Origin: Piromyces finnis
Lineage: Eukaryota > Neocallimastigomycota > Neocallimastigomycetes > Neocallimastigales > Neocallimastigaceae
Assembly: GCA_002104945.1 (NCBI GenBank)
Contig: MCFH01000045.1
Span: 248,001 to 312,000 of the forward strand
Reading direction: 5' to 3'
Length of the DNA stretch: 64,000 bases
Positions within the stretch are counted from its first letter, which is position 1; every line of letters starts with the position of its first letter. Shown one piece after another: positions 1 to 11,407 of the stretch. A program made the position numbers and the translations under genes. Below the pieces are notes generated by a model that was not told the origin of the DNA, did no database searches, and worked only from the letters and a program-made list of their open reading frames with translations.

Positions 1-1
1 A

Positions 2-511
2 TTTAAGCAAATTGGAGAGGTTCATGGTCCATTTGACTTAGCTTGTATACCTGTTGGACCAGTATATCCAGCTAGTATTATTAGTCCAGATCATGCCAAT
101 GCGAATGTAAATATTTTTAAAATGTATATATAATTTTTTTTTATTAATAAGTTAAAAGGAATAAAATTAACATTTTTATTTTATTGTATGCTATTATCAT
201 AGGACGCTGTAAATATTCATATTGATTGCCAATCAAAACATTCTGTTGCTATGCATTGGGGTAATTTATTTTATTTAAATCTAATATTTTTAAATAATGA
301 AAGATGAAAGAAACAAATGGAAAGACATTATAATAATATTAATTATTTATTTGTGTTTTATATAAAATTATTTATAGGTACAGTAGAATATCTTGGTTTA
401 GATAATATTAAATATGGACCAGAAGAACTTCATAAAGAATTAGAAAAAAGATCAATTCAATCAGAGGAATTTCATGAAATTTATATAGGTGAAATGGTTA
501 TATTGGAGTAA
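2..511 (+). CDS. NAPE-PLD-like metallo-beta-lactamase hydrolase, 3' part
   Basis: Partial gene cut by the window edge. Three coding pieces join in frame: 2-106, 203-260 and 378-511, with GT-AG introns 107-202 and 261-377. The product is the C-terminal third of an N-acylphosphatidylethanolamine phospholipase D type hydrolase. Visible family marks are GPFDLACIPVG, a DAVNIH helix start, the metal-ligand segment MHWGT (split by the second intron) and a C-terminal EIYIGE. This matches, block by block, the complete paralogue at 14992-17192 on the same strand. In this family a two-metal site releases N-acylethanolamine or a related lipid amide from a phospholipid. Substrate here is inferred from family only. 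The upstream catalytic HxHxDH segment lies outside the window. Confidence 0.85.
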
Positions 512-580
512 ACAAAAATAACAATAAATAATAATAATATTATTATTATTTATTTAACAAATTATTAAAAATACAAAATT

Positions 581-619
<39 letters not shown>

Positions 620-2058
620 TCATTTTAAGAAAATAGATAAATTATAATGAATAATAATATTTTCTCTATGATTATTAACAATCATTAATATACCTTAATT
701 AAAATAGAAAAAGAAAAAAGGGGAAATTTTATAATAATAAATGAAATAAAACATTTATATTTTATTCATTTAGGTATTATTGATTTTCTTTTATGCATTC
801 TTTCTTTTAACATTAATATTATTATTCCAATATCTATCTTAAAAGGCAATACTAATAACAAAAATAAATTTACAATAATTAAAATACAATTTATTATTAA
901 ATTAGTTAATAAAAAAAATTTACAAATAAACAAAACCAATAAATCAATAAATCAATATTGACAGAAAACAGAAATAATAATAAAGTATAGATCAACCACC
1001 ATTTAATATATATAATAAATAAGAAATAAATAATAAAAAATTAAATCGTGGAATTGATTATATATACAAAACTAAACGACAATTTTTTTCTTTATGATTT
1101 ATAAAAACTTTTTTTTAAATATTATTTAAAAAAGTTTATATAAAGTTATTAAAAAAAAGAAAAGAAAGAAATTTAAATTTTGTAAAGAGAACAATTCCAA
1201 AACAGAATTTTCTCCTCTCTTCATAAATTTATTTTTCTACAAATTAAAAAAAAAAAATACAAAAAAGCAAATTAACTAAAAATAAACAAAAGACAAGTAA
1301 TAATTTCTTTTTTTTTTTTTTTTAATGTAAGCACATTAACATTCATTTTTCTTTTTTATATGTATATTACACAAAAAAAAAAAAAAAAAAAAAAGAAAAG
1401 AAAGAATAAAAAAAAAAATTTAAAGTAATACTTATCCAAAAAAAAAAAAAAAAAAAAGGATATAATTTTAAAAATATATAATTATATATTAATTTTATCC
1501 ATTATTAATTTGTTATTAATTATTAATTTGTTATTAGTATTCAAAACAAATAAAAAAATATTCAATATTTTATATTCATATAATAGTAGTAATAATACTT
1601 TTATTTCATAGATATATTATTCATATAGATTATTAAAAAAAAAAATTAATATCAAAAATATTATCGTTTAAAAAATTAAAAAAAATTATATATATATAAA
1701 AAAAATATAAAATATAAAATAATAAATATACAGTTTATATAATAAAATAAAAATATAAAATAATGAGAAGTTTATTTTTTAAATTTATTTTTATTTTTAT
1801 TTATGTAGTTATTTTTTTTTTTACAAATAATTTAATAAATTTTTAAATAAAGTATAATAGAATATTGGAAATATCCTTTATCTATTTTTTTTTTTTTGTT
1901 ATTTAATATATTTTGTTATTACTTTAGTTATAACTTTTAACAAAATATATTATTTCTATAGATAAGATTGTATCTGAAATAAATCAAAAAAAAAAAAAAA
2001 ATAGCATTTTAGAAAATGTAGTATCATTTTTAATTAACGGTAAAATGATTATCTTTTT
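512..2058. other. Intergenic, no gene seen
   Basis: Very AT-rich spacer between the NAPE-PLD-like 3' end and the minus-strand acidic gene. It holds long A runs (for example near 581-617, 1373-1394 and 1438-1457). I see no ORF, RNA gene or ordered repeat. Confidence 0.6.
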
Positions 2059-3972
2059 CTAATTACTAATTTCATCATCATCATTACTATCTTCATCATT
2101 TTCTAATTTTGGAATAGATGAAATGTCTTCATTTATTTCTTCATCTTCAGAATCAATGGATTCTTTATCATCATTGTTGGCTTCGCTTTCTTCTTCAGTC
2201 ATTTCATTTTCATTTTTATCTTGAACTATTTCATCTTCAGTTTTTGAATTTTCTTCTTGTTGTTGATCATCAACATCAACATCAACATCAACATCAACAT
2301 CAGCATCAGCATCAGTATCAGCATCAGCAATATCAACGTTTTCTTCTTCTTCAGAATTAATATCCTTAATTTCTTCTTCATCATTTATTTCTTCTTCATT
2401 TTCTTCAGTTTCATTATTAGATGGATCATTAGTAGATGAAGAAGCATTTTCTTCTTCTTCTTCTCCTTCTTCTTCTTTTTCCTTTTCTTCTTCATCTTCA
2501 TTTATTTCGGAATTTTCATTTGAATCTACATTTTCATCATTATTTTCTTCATCATTGATATCTTCATCATTACTTTCTTCATCATTGACATCAGTAATAT
2601 TTTCGGTAATATTTTCAGTAGTATTATCAGTAGTATTATCAGTAGTATTTTCAGTAGTATTATCAGTAGTATTTTCATTTTCAGCTTCATTGTCACTTTC
2701 AATTGAATTTTCATTTTCTTGTTTGGTGGTTTGACTTTCTTCTGTTTCTTCAGTTTCATCATTACTATTTATATCATCATTACTATTTATTTCATCATTA
2801 CTATTTATATCATCATTACTATTTATTTCATCATTACTATTTATATCATCATTACTATTTATTTCATCATTATTATCTTCAGTTATTTCATTTTCATTTT
2901 TATTTTGAATCATGTCATCTTCAATTTCTGAATTTATTTCTTCTTTATCTTCTTCTTTTACATCTTCATTTTCAACATTTTCATCTTCAGAATTTTCATC
3001 TTCATTATTTTGATTTTTTAAATCGTTAGTATTTTCAATTAAAGATGATGTTGGGAATCTAACAACACAAACTCTCTTTTTAGTTTTTGGTTTTGTTATA
3101 ATTTCATTTTCATTATTCTCATCATTTTCATCATTTGAATCTTTGTTAGATTCTTGTTCTTCTTGTTCAGATTCTTGGTTATTTATTTCATTTTCATTTC
3201 CATATTCATTTTCATTTTCATTTTCATTTTCATTTTCATTTTCATTTTCAGAAATTTCAGATGGAATATTTTCATTATTATTTTGTTCTTCTTCAATACC
3301 ACTTAATTCTTCTTTTTCATCATCATTATCTTTTTCATTTTCTATATTTTCATTTTCAATGTTTTCATTTTCAATGTTTTCATTTTCAATGTTTTCATTT
3401 TCAATGTTTTCATTTTCAATGTTTTCATTTTCAATGTTTTCATTTTCAATGTTTTCATTTTCAATGTTTTCATCTTGCTTTGAATCTATATCTTCAACTT
3501 CTGATTTCATTTCACTATTGTCATCATCATTTTCATTACCATCATCTTCATTATCATCATCTTCATTATCATCATCTTCATTATCATCATCTTCATTATC
3601 ATCATCTTCATTATCATCATTTTCATTACCATCATCTTCATTGGCATCTTCATTAGTTGAATCTTCAACATCATCAAGTTGAGGAATGTTGGATTCATCC
3701 ATAGAGTAGCTTTCTTCTAAATCAATATTACCATCATTACCATCATTACTATCATCATTATTTAATGATGGAATATCATGAACATCGGTATTGATGTTAG
3801 TATCTGTAGTAGTATCAGTAACAATATCTGCACTGATTTCATCATCTAAAATCTCAACTAATTCAGAAATATCTTCTTGTCCAACTTCATTATTATTAGG
3901 AATTGGTGAAGCTATGACATTCATAGCAAAAGCAATGAAGGTAAGAACGATACTTAAATTTCTAATTTGCAT
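2059..3972 (-). CDS. Secreted acidic low-complexity protein, copy A (637 aa)
   Basis: Intact single-exon ORF. Residues 1-22 form a signal peptide: a short basic start, a hydrophobic core and small residues ending near VIAS. The rest is almost entirely Asp, Glu, Asn and Ser in nested tandem repeats: NEDDD-type units near residues 118-150, an ENIEN pentamer repeated about nine times, ENEN runs, an INSNDE/D dodecamer block, TTEN/TTDN units and a D-V dipeptide tract. The only non-repetitive island is a basic segment with RVCVVRFP near residue 290. No known domain is recognised. An exported polyanion (wall- or ion-binding) is a guess from composition. It is nearly identical to copy B at 6784-8685, differing mainly by repeat-unit number. 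The two genes sit head to head on the arms of an inverted duplication. Confidence 0.75.
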   Translation of the reverse strand: MQIRNLSIVLTFIAFAMNVIASPIPNNNEVGQEDISELVEILDDEISADIVTDTTTDTNINTDVHDIPSLNNDDSNDGNDGNIDLEESYSMDESNIPQLDDVEDSTNEDANEDDGNENDDNEDDDNEDDDNEDDDNEDDDNEDDGNENDDDNSEMKSEVEDIDSKQDENIENENIENENIENENIENENIENENIENENIENENIENENIENEKDNDDEKEELSGIEEEQNNNENIPSEISENENENENENENENEYGNENEINNQESEQEEQESNKDSNDENDENNENEIITKPKTKKRVCVVRFPTSSLIENTNDLKNQNNEDENSEDENVENEDVKEEDKEEINSEIEDDMIQNKNENEITEDNNDEINSNDDINSNDEINSNDDINSNDEINSNDDINSNDETEETEESQTTKQENENSIESDNEAENENTTDNTTENTTDNTTDNTTENITENITDVNDEESNDEDINDEENNDENVDSNENSEINEDEEEKEKEEEGEEEEENASSSTNDPSNNETEENEEEINDEEEIKDINSEEEENVDIADADTDADADVDVDVDVDVDDQQQEENSKTEDEIVQDKNENEMTEEESEANNDDKESIDSEDEEINEDISSIPKLENDEDSNDDDEISN

Positions 3973-5176
3973 TTTGTTGATTTGATTTATTTATTTATTA
4001 AAATTGTAAAAAAGAAAATATATATATTATAATATTATATTAAATAAATAATATTTTTTATTTATAAAAATATTTATAAATATTGTTTATAATATTAGTA
4101 TGATATATATTAAGATTTTTTATTAATCTTTTTTTATTAATCTTTTAAAAAAAAAAATTCGTTTTATTATAATGAAATATTTTTTGAAAATATATATATT
4201 TTCTTTTCAATTTCAATTCTATTTTAATAATATTATATATTATAATATTATTTATTAAAAATACAATTTAAATACAATTTAAATACAATATACTAATAAC
4301 TAGACTGTATAGAAATTGTATAATGAAAAAAAAAAAAAAATTCTAAAGGTTTTTTTTCTTCTTTTATATACTAATTATTTTCATAACATTTTTCTTATTT
4401 AAATTATATAAAGTATTATTAAATATTAAGTAATTTAAGTAATTATTTAAATTATATAAATAAAGGCATTATTAAATATAAATTTAAAGTAAAGAGATTC
4501 GTTGTTATAATTTGGTAGATTAAATTAATTTGATTTAAAAAATTAAAATTTATATTAAAATAAAAATGAAAATTTAAATATAAAAATATTAATATAAAAT
4601 AACCAAAAAAAAAAAAAAAAAGCAAAAAACTTAAAAAAAAAAAAAGCAAAAAAACCATAAAAAACCAAAAAACCAAAAAACCAAAAAAAAAAAAAAAAAA
4701 AAAAACCAAAAAAAAAAAAAAAAACAATGGAAAATATAAAAATAAATTGTTGTGTAATATTAAAAAAAAAGTAGCACAAAATTTGATGAGGTTAATTTAA
4801 GTTTAAAATAAATCAAAACTTTTTTTTTTATATAATTTTATAAAGTAATTAATAAAGTAATAAATGGAAATAAAAAAAAAAACAAAAAGTATAAAGCATT
4901 AAACATAAATCAATAATTAAAATATAATTAAAATGAAGAATTAAAATTAAATAAAGAATTAAAATTAAATGAAAAAAATAAAGGAATTATTGAAAAAAGT
5001 TTATAATAAATAAAATTAAAAATTAAAAATGTTTTATATTCGATTAAATGAATAAATGATGTTTTTAATTTTATTAAGCTTTTTTTTATTTTCTCGTTAT
5101 ATTTTTTTAATAAATAAATAAAAGTGTATTTATCATAAAGATTAAAGTTTGATCAATTATATTTGATAGATATTAA
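2064..5176 (-). repeat. Left arm of 3.1-kb inverted duplication
   Basis: Read on the minus strand, this segment matches 5562-8677 almost base for base, including non-coding DNA. For example the block around 4745-4850 is the reverse complement of about 5920-6015. Differences are mostly homopolymer lengths and repeat-unit counts. The outer match stops at the last codons of the acidic genes (tails ISN versus ISIN), and flanking DNA beyond is unrelated. Confidence 0.9.
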
Positions 5177-5561
5177 TATAAAGTTTTTTTTTAATAATAA
5201 AATCTTTTTCATAAACTTAATTTGTAATAAAAAAAAATGAAATTATAATAAAGAAAGTATTAAATGCAAAAATTCCTTTAAACAAATTTTTAAATTTGTG
5301 TTTTATATTTTAATTATTAATAAATATTTATGCACATTTTTCTTTAATAAATACTTTAAGAATTAACTATTAAGCTAAAATATTTATTTGTTATTTAATT
5401 TATTATAATAAATGACTGATATTTAATATTATTTATTACCAAAATAGTATTTATAATACAAATTATAAGATACTTTCATAATGGAAAATAATATAAAAAT
5501 TATTTATTTTAATAAAATTCATTTTTACATTCAAATTTCTTTTCATTAATTATATAACACT
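5177..5561. other. Spacer of the palindrome
   Basis: About 385 bp of unique AT-rich DNA between the two arms. It lies roughly midway between the two divergent acidic genes, about 1.2-1.6 kb from each start codon. No ORF is seen. It is part of the shared upstream region, but I cannot point to specific promoter elements. Confidence 0.6.
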
Positions 5562-8500
5562 TTAATATCTATCAAATATAATTGATTAAACTTTAATCTT
5601 TATGATAAATACATGTTTTTTTCATTTTCTCGTTATATTTTTTTATAAATAAATAAATAAAAGAATAAAAAAAAAACTTAATAAAATTAAAAACATCATT
5701 TATTCATTTAATCGAATATAAAACATTTTTAATTTTTAATTTTATTTATTATAAACTTTTTTCAATAATTCCTTTATTTTTTTCATTTAATTTTAATTCT
5801 TTATTTAATTTTAATTCTTCATTTTAATTATATTTTAATTATTGATTTATGTTTAATGCTTTATACTTTTTGTTTTTTTTTTTATTTCCATTTATTACTT
5901 TATTAATTACTTTATAAAATTATATAAAAAAAAAAGTTTTGATTTATTTTAAACTTAAATTAACCTCATCAAATTTTGTGCTACTTTTTTTTTAATATTA
6001 CACAACAATTTATTTTTATATTTTCCATTGTTTTTTTTTTTTTTTTTGGTTTTTTTTTTTTTTTTTTTTTTTTGGTTTTTTGGTTTTTTGGTTTTTTATG
6101 GTTTTTTTGCTTTTTTTTTTTTTAAGTTTTTTGCTTTTTTTTTTTTTTTTTGGTTATTTTATATTAATATTTTTATATTTAAATTTTCATTTTTATTTTA
6201 ATATAAATTTTAATTTTTTAAATCAAATTAATTTAATCTACCAAATTATAACAACGAATCTCTTTACTTTAAATTTATATTTAATAATGCCTTTATTTAT
6301 ATAATTTAAATAATTACTTAAATTACTTAATATTTAATAATACTTTATATAATTTAAATAAGAAAAATGTTATGAAAATAATTAGTATATAAAAGAAGAA
6401 AAAAAACCTTTAGAATTTTTTTTTTTTTTTCATTATACAATTTCTATACAGTCTAGTTATTAGTATATTGTATTTAAATTGTATTTAAATTGTATTTTTA
6501 ATAAATAATATTATAATATATAATATTATTAAAATAGAATTGAAATTGAAAAGAAAATATATATATTTTCAAAAAATATTTCATTATAATAAAACGAATT
6601 TTTTTTTTTAAAAGATTAATAAAAAAAGATTAATAAAAAATCTTAATATATATCATACTAATATTATAAACAATATTTATAAATATTTTTATAAATAAAA
6701 AATATTATTTATTTAATATAATATTATAATATATATATTTTCTTTTTTACAATTTTAATAAATAAATAAATCAAATCAACAAAATGCAAATTAGAAATTT
6801 AAGTATCGTTCTTACCTTCATTGCTTTTGCTATGAATGTCATAGCTTCACCAATTCCTAATAATAATGAAGTTGGACAAGAAGATATTTCTGAATTAGTT
6901 GAGATTTTAGATGATGAAATCAGTGCAGATATTGTTACTGATACTACTACAGATACTAACATCAATACCGATGTTCATGATATTCCATCATTAAATAATG
7001 ATGATAGTAATGATGGTAATGATGGTAATATTGATTTAGAAGAAAGCTACTCTATGGATGAATCCAACATTCCTCAACTTGATGATGTTGAAGATTCAAC
7101 TAATGAAGATGCCAATGAAGATGATGGTAATGAAAATGATGATAATGAAGATGATGATAATGAAGATGATGATAATGAAGATGATGATAATGAAGATGAT
7201 GATAATGAAGATGATGGTAATGAAAATGATGATGACAATAGTGAAATGAAATCAGAAGTTGAAGATATAGATTCAAAGCAAGATGAAAACATTGAAAATG
7301 AAAACATTGAAAATGAAAACATTGAAAATGAAAACATTGAAAATGAAAACATTGAAAATGAAAACATTGAAAATGAAAACATTGAAAATGAAAACATTGA
7401 AAATGAAAATATAGAAAATGAAAAAGATAATGATGATGAAAAAGAAGAATTAAGTGGTATTGAAGAAGAACAAAATAATAATGAAAATATTCCATCTGAA
7501 ATTTCTGAAAATGAAAATGAAAATGAAAATGAAAATGAAAATGAAAATGAATATGGAAATGAAAATGAAATAAATAACCAAGAATCTGAACAAGAAGAAC
7601 AAGAATCTAACAAAGATTCAAATGATGAAAATGATGAGAATAATGAAAATGAAATTATAACAAAACCAAAAACTAAAAAGAGAGTTTGTGTTGTTAGATT
7701 CCCAACATCATCTTTAATTGAAAATACTAACGATTTAAAAAATCAAAATAATGAAGATGAAAATTCTGAAGATGAAAATGTTGAAAATGAAGATGTAAAA
7801 GAAGAAGATAAAGAAGAAATAAATTCAGAAATTGAAGATGACATGATTCAAAATAAAAATGAAAATGAAATAACTGAAGATAATAATGATGAAATAAATA
7901 GTAATGATGATATAAATAGTAATGATGAAATAAATAGTAATGATGATATAAATAGTAATGATGAAATAAATAGTAATGATGATATAAATAGTAATGATGA
8001 AACTGAAGAAACAGAAGAAAGTCAAACCACCAAACAAGAAAATGAAAATTCAATTGAAAGTGACAATGAAGCTGAAAATGAAAATACTACTGATAATACT
8101 ACTGAAAATATTACTGATAATACTACTGAAAATATTACCGAAAATATTACTGATGTCAATGATGAAGAAAGTAATGATGAAGATATCAATGATGAAGAAA
8201 ATAATGATGAAAATGTAGATTCAAATGAAAATTCCGAAATAAATGAAGATGAAGAAGAAAAGGAAAAAGAAGAAGAAGAAGAAGAAGAAGAAGAAGAAAA
8301 TGCTTCTTCATCTACTAATGATCCATCTAATAATGAAACTGAAGAAAATGAAGAAGAAATAAATGATGAAGAAGAAATTAAGGATATTAATTCTGAAGAA
8401 GAAGAAAACGTTGATATTGCTGATGCTGATGCTGATACTGATACTGATGTTGATGTTGATGTTGATGTTGATGATCAACAACAAGAAGAAAATTCAAAAA

Positions 8501-8677
8501 CTGAAGATGAAATAGTTCAAGATAAAAATGAAAATGAAATGACTGAAGAAGAAAGCGAAGCCAACAATGATGATAAAGAATCCATTGATTCTGAAGATGA
8601 AGAAATAAATGAAGACATTTCATCTATTCCAAAATTAGAAAATGATGAAGATAGTAATGATGATGATGAAATTAGTA
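5562..8677 (+). repeat. Right arm of 3.1-kb inverted duplication
   Basis: Mirror copy of 2064-5176. It contains the upstream region and the whole coding sequence of acidic gene copy B. A segment of about 40 bp near 5624-5663 (containing tctcgttatattttttt) reads in the same direction in both arms, so it is flipped relative to the rest of the symmetry (left counterpart about 5090-5123). Confidence 0.9.
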
Positions 8678-8685
8678 TTAATTAA
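6784..8685 (+). CDS. Secreted acidic low-complexity protein, copy B (633 aa)
   Basis: Near-identical twin of the minus-strand gene at 2059-3972: the same N-terminal signal peptide and the same order of acidic repeat blocks. It differs in the TTEN/TTDN block (shorter here), in one Glu-rich run (no Gly interruption) and in the D-A/D-V tract (shorter here), and it ends ISIN instead of ISN. All visible differences fall in repeats, as expected from slippage after a recent duplication. The ORF is intact, so both copies may be expressed. The start Met is followed directly by the signal peptide, and the upstream sequence is the mirror image of copy A's. No known domain; function unknown. Confidence 0.75.
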   Translation: MQIRNLSIVLTFIAFAMNVIASPIPNNNEVGQEDISELVEILDDEISADIVTDTTTDTNINTDVHDIPSLNNDDSNDGNDGNIDLEESYSMDESNIPQLDDVEDSTNEDANEDDGNENDDNEDDDNEDDDNEDDDNEDDDNEDDGNENDDDNSEMKSEVEDIDSKQDENIENENIENENIENENIENENIENENIENENIENENIENENIENEKDNDDEKEELSGIEEEQNNNENIPSEISENENENENENENENEYGNENEINNQESEQEEQESNKDSNDENDENNENEIITKPKTKKRVCVVRFPTSSLIENTNDLKNQNNEDENSEDENVENEDVKEEDKEEINSEIEDDMIQNKNENEITEDNNDEINSNDDINSNDEINSNDDINSNDEINSNDDINSNDETEETEESQTTKQENENSIESDNEAENENTTDNTTENITDNTTENITENITDVNDEESNDEDINDEENNDENVDSNENSEINEDEEEKEKEEEEEEEEEENASSSTNDPSNNETEENEEEINDEEEIKDINSEEEENVDIADADADTDTDVDVDVDVDDQQQEENSKTEDEIVQDKNENEMTEEESEANNDDKESIDSEDEEINEDISSIPKLENDEDSNDDDEISIN

Positions 8686-9302
8686 TATTTATTTATAAAA
8701 ATTAATCTTTTATTATAGAAGTAAATAATTATTGTAATTAATATAAAATTATTAATAATATTATTATAATATTAATAATATAAAAAATGATATTATAAAA
8801 TAATATTTATAAACAATTTATTATTATAATATAAAATAAAAATAGAATATTTTTCATTAATATTACAATATGTTTCAATATTTAAAGATTTAAAGAAATA
8901 TTAAAATATATTAGTTTCGAATATTACTTTAGAAACATATTTCTAACGAATACCTAATCATTTAATTATATCTTCTTTCCTATATTACTTATCCTATATT
9001 ACTTATTAATCCCTTATTGTTTATTTTATTTTTTTTTTTTTTTTGAATATTAAATTTTTGAAAATCTTTTCATAATTTCTATTTTTATTTTATAATTATC
9101 GTATTATTGAAATTTTCTACTTCATTCAGTCTTAGTTTTTAAATATCAAATTATTTTAAGCTTTCTTATATAATACTCTTTTATAAAACACTTTAATTCA
9201 TTAAAATACAACATATATATATATATATATTTATTATAGATTATTTAAACTATTTATTTTATTGAAATATAAAAGAAATAATATAACCAACTTAATAATA
9301 GA
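8686..9302. other. Intergenic, no gene seen
   Basis: AT-rich spacer beginning where the right arm of the palindrome ends. Contains a T-rich stretch near 9028-9044 and an AT dinucleotide run near 9212-9230. No coding signal seen. Confidence 0.5.
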
Positions 9303-10475
9303 TTATTCCCTACAATAAAAAATATTTAAATTATGCTCAAAATCTAAAATAGGTTTATGAATATCTTTTTTATTAAATAAAATTAAGAATGGATTTTCTT
9401 TCAATAATAACTTAGAGTAGTAATCCAACACAGTTAATACTTTTTTATCTTTTACTTTATATAAAAATATTACCAATCTAAATAAATTAATAAAGATAAA
9501 ATATTATTTTCATATAGTATTGCTATATATTCTATAAGCTTAATATAATGTTTATTAATAATTAATAATTCTATTGTTGGTAAATATACGCTTTTAATAC
9601 GTTGTTTGTATTCAATGTCGAAAAATAATCTTGAAAAAGATATATCTTTTGAACCAAGAGGATGCATTTTATCTATTATATATTTTAAATATTTTTTCAA
9701 CAAAACTATATTACCATTCAATAATAAAATTCAATAATAAGTAATATTGCATAAATTCTAAATCTACAATGAGACTATTCATCCAATTATATATTAATTT
9801 ATGAAATTTTATATTACCATTATCTAAAATATTATTAATAAAATTATAATCTAAAAATCCACATAATAAAAGTTTTTCCTTTTTACATTCTTTAATATAA
9901 GGATATTCATAACCCTTGATAGAATCAATAGTAAAGTCTATTATATTATAAATGGCATTATTCAAAATCTTATTAGTATATATTTTATCATAAATGATAG
10001 AACAATTTGTAAATACAAAAGCCTTATAATTCATATAATTATTATTAAAATAATCATATTTTAACCCGTTTCTACACCATAAACAGTTATTTTTATTATT
10101 ATTATTATTATATTTTAAAATTGTTCTTTCAAAATCAACTATTTTATATACATGGTCTACGATATCACAACTAGCAATACATGAAATTGTATTATAATTC
10201 AAATAATATTCAACATTAAATATATTACCAAAGACTGAATTCAAATATACATAATCATAATCTAAAATCCAGTAATAAGGTATAGTATAACTTGTAGGTA
10301 CGCAAAATAACTTATTAATTAAATTATTGTAAAAGTTTTCATCGATATTGCTTGATAAAATTATTTTATCTTTTTCCTCTATTAAATAATTGAAATATAT
10401 TTTTTCAATACAGTACATTTTATTTAATAATGTCCAAATTAATAATTTATTAGCAAATTTAAATCTTGATGACAA
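9303..10475 (-). pseudogene. Frameshifted gene remnant, possibly ankyrin-type
   Basis: Three overlapping minus-strand reading frames continue one another: 10475-9711 (about 254 residues), then about 9734-9470, then about 9479-9303, ending in a stop after FYCRE. The joins sit at about 9720 and 9475, where each frame stops just after the next has opened, so two frameshifts break one coding region of about 390 codons. The block around the first break (NGNIVLLKKYLKYII) looks like the second helix of an ankyrin repeat and resembles NGNIKFHKLI just before it. The first frame has no ATG; the printed start is TTG. It is a decayed ankyrin-like gene or has base-calling errors in A/T runs. Identification as ankyrin is tentative. 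Confidence 0.45.
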
Positions 10476-10507
10476 TAACGTAAAACAAAAAAATAAATTT
10501 AAACTTT

Positions 10508-10849
10508 AGTTACATAAGCCTTTATACGTTAAATGAAGAGGTTGGATCAGCTAATTCCTTATTGAAGCGTCAAGGAAATGCTAGATGCATTAAAATTAAT
10601 AAAAGAAATTCTGTTTACCGACATACTGAAAAATCAATATCTGATATTAATACAAAATCAGAAAACGAAAAGGTAGAAGTATCTGAAGATTCTTTTTCAT
10701 TATTAGTAAATTCACTTAAAAATATAAAAACAGTTTCCAAAGATAGCAAAATTTTACCAGATGATGAATATGATGAAAACGAACCGACATTATTTTATAA
10801 AAATTCGGATTCCATGGATGACGTATTTATTATTATATATCCCAAATGA
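10508..10849 (+). pseudogene. Orphan coding fragment, unknown
   Basis: Open frame of at least 95 codons from TTG 10562, extending upstream without an ATG to a possible splice acceptor (ctttag) near 10509. It starts within about 35 bases of the head of the minus-strand remnant. The composition is non-repetitive: a basic first third, then a charged region ending DDVFIIIYPK. It is too varied to be a simple low-complexity shadow, yet there is no visible start codon or upstream exon. Probably a 3' fragment of a broken gene; alternatively the last exon of a gene I cannot trace. No family recognised. Confidence 0.3.
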
Positions 10850-11407
10850 ATTGATATTAATTCATGATTTAAATATATTTAAATATATTAATAAAATTAT
10901 TCATTTATAATATAATTTATATTATTTTTTAAATTTAAAAAAGAAAATAATACGAAATGACTGTAAATTATATATAAATATTTGTTAATTACTGAGTAAA
11001 TTTATAATTATAATTTATACCTCAATTACTTTTTTCATCTATTACTATAAAAAAGTTTTATAATTGTCCGTATATTGAACTATTTTATTTAAAATTAGTC
11101 AAAAAATGTTCATAAAAAATTGTATATGTCCACTTATTAATAGATAATTATATGTAATAGGTTAAGCTTCAAAATAAGTATTATAGAAAAAAATTATAAT
11201 TTATTTTTCATTTATTACAATTAATTAATATTTGAATATACTCAAAATAGTTTGTCTATCATTATACTCACAATGTGAAATAATAAAAAAGTATAAATTA
11301 GACTTTTTTTCCCCTAGAATTCGTGCTTTTATGACATAAAAAATAAAATATATTTTTAATTATTTTAATATCATTACAAAAAGGCCTTTAATTAAAAAAA
11401 AGTTAAT
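10850..11407. other. Intergenic, no gene seen
   Basis: About 560 bp of AT-rich DNA upstream of the exonuclease-like gene, without coding or RNA signals that I can support. Confidence 0.5.

Noticed and set aside
3143-3682. Long Ser/Phe-rich and His/Phe-rich frames opposite the acidic genes (also 7074-7613 and others)
   Set aside because: They are antisense readings of the GAA/GAT/AAT repeats and have no independent features.
4452-4779. Phe-rich frames in the palindrome arms (and 6080-6304)
   Set aside because: Products of A/T homopolymer tracts in non-coding upstream DNA; mirrored in both arms with different lengths.
9475-9720. Tiny introns instead of frameshifts in the minus-strand remnant
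   Set aside because: No GT-AG pair with reasonable length restores frame at either point.
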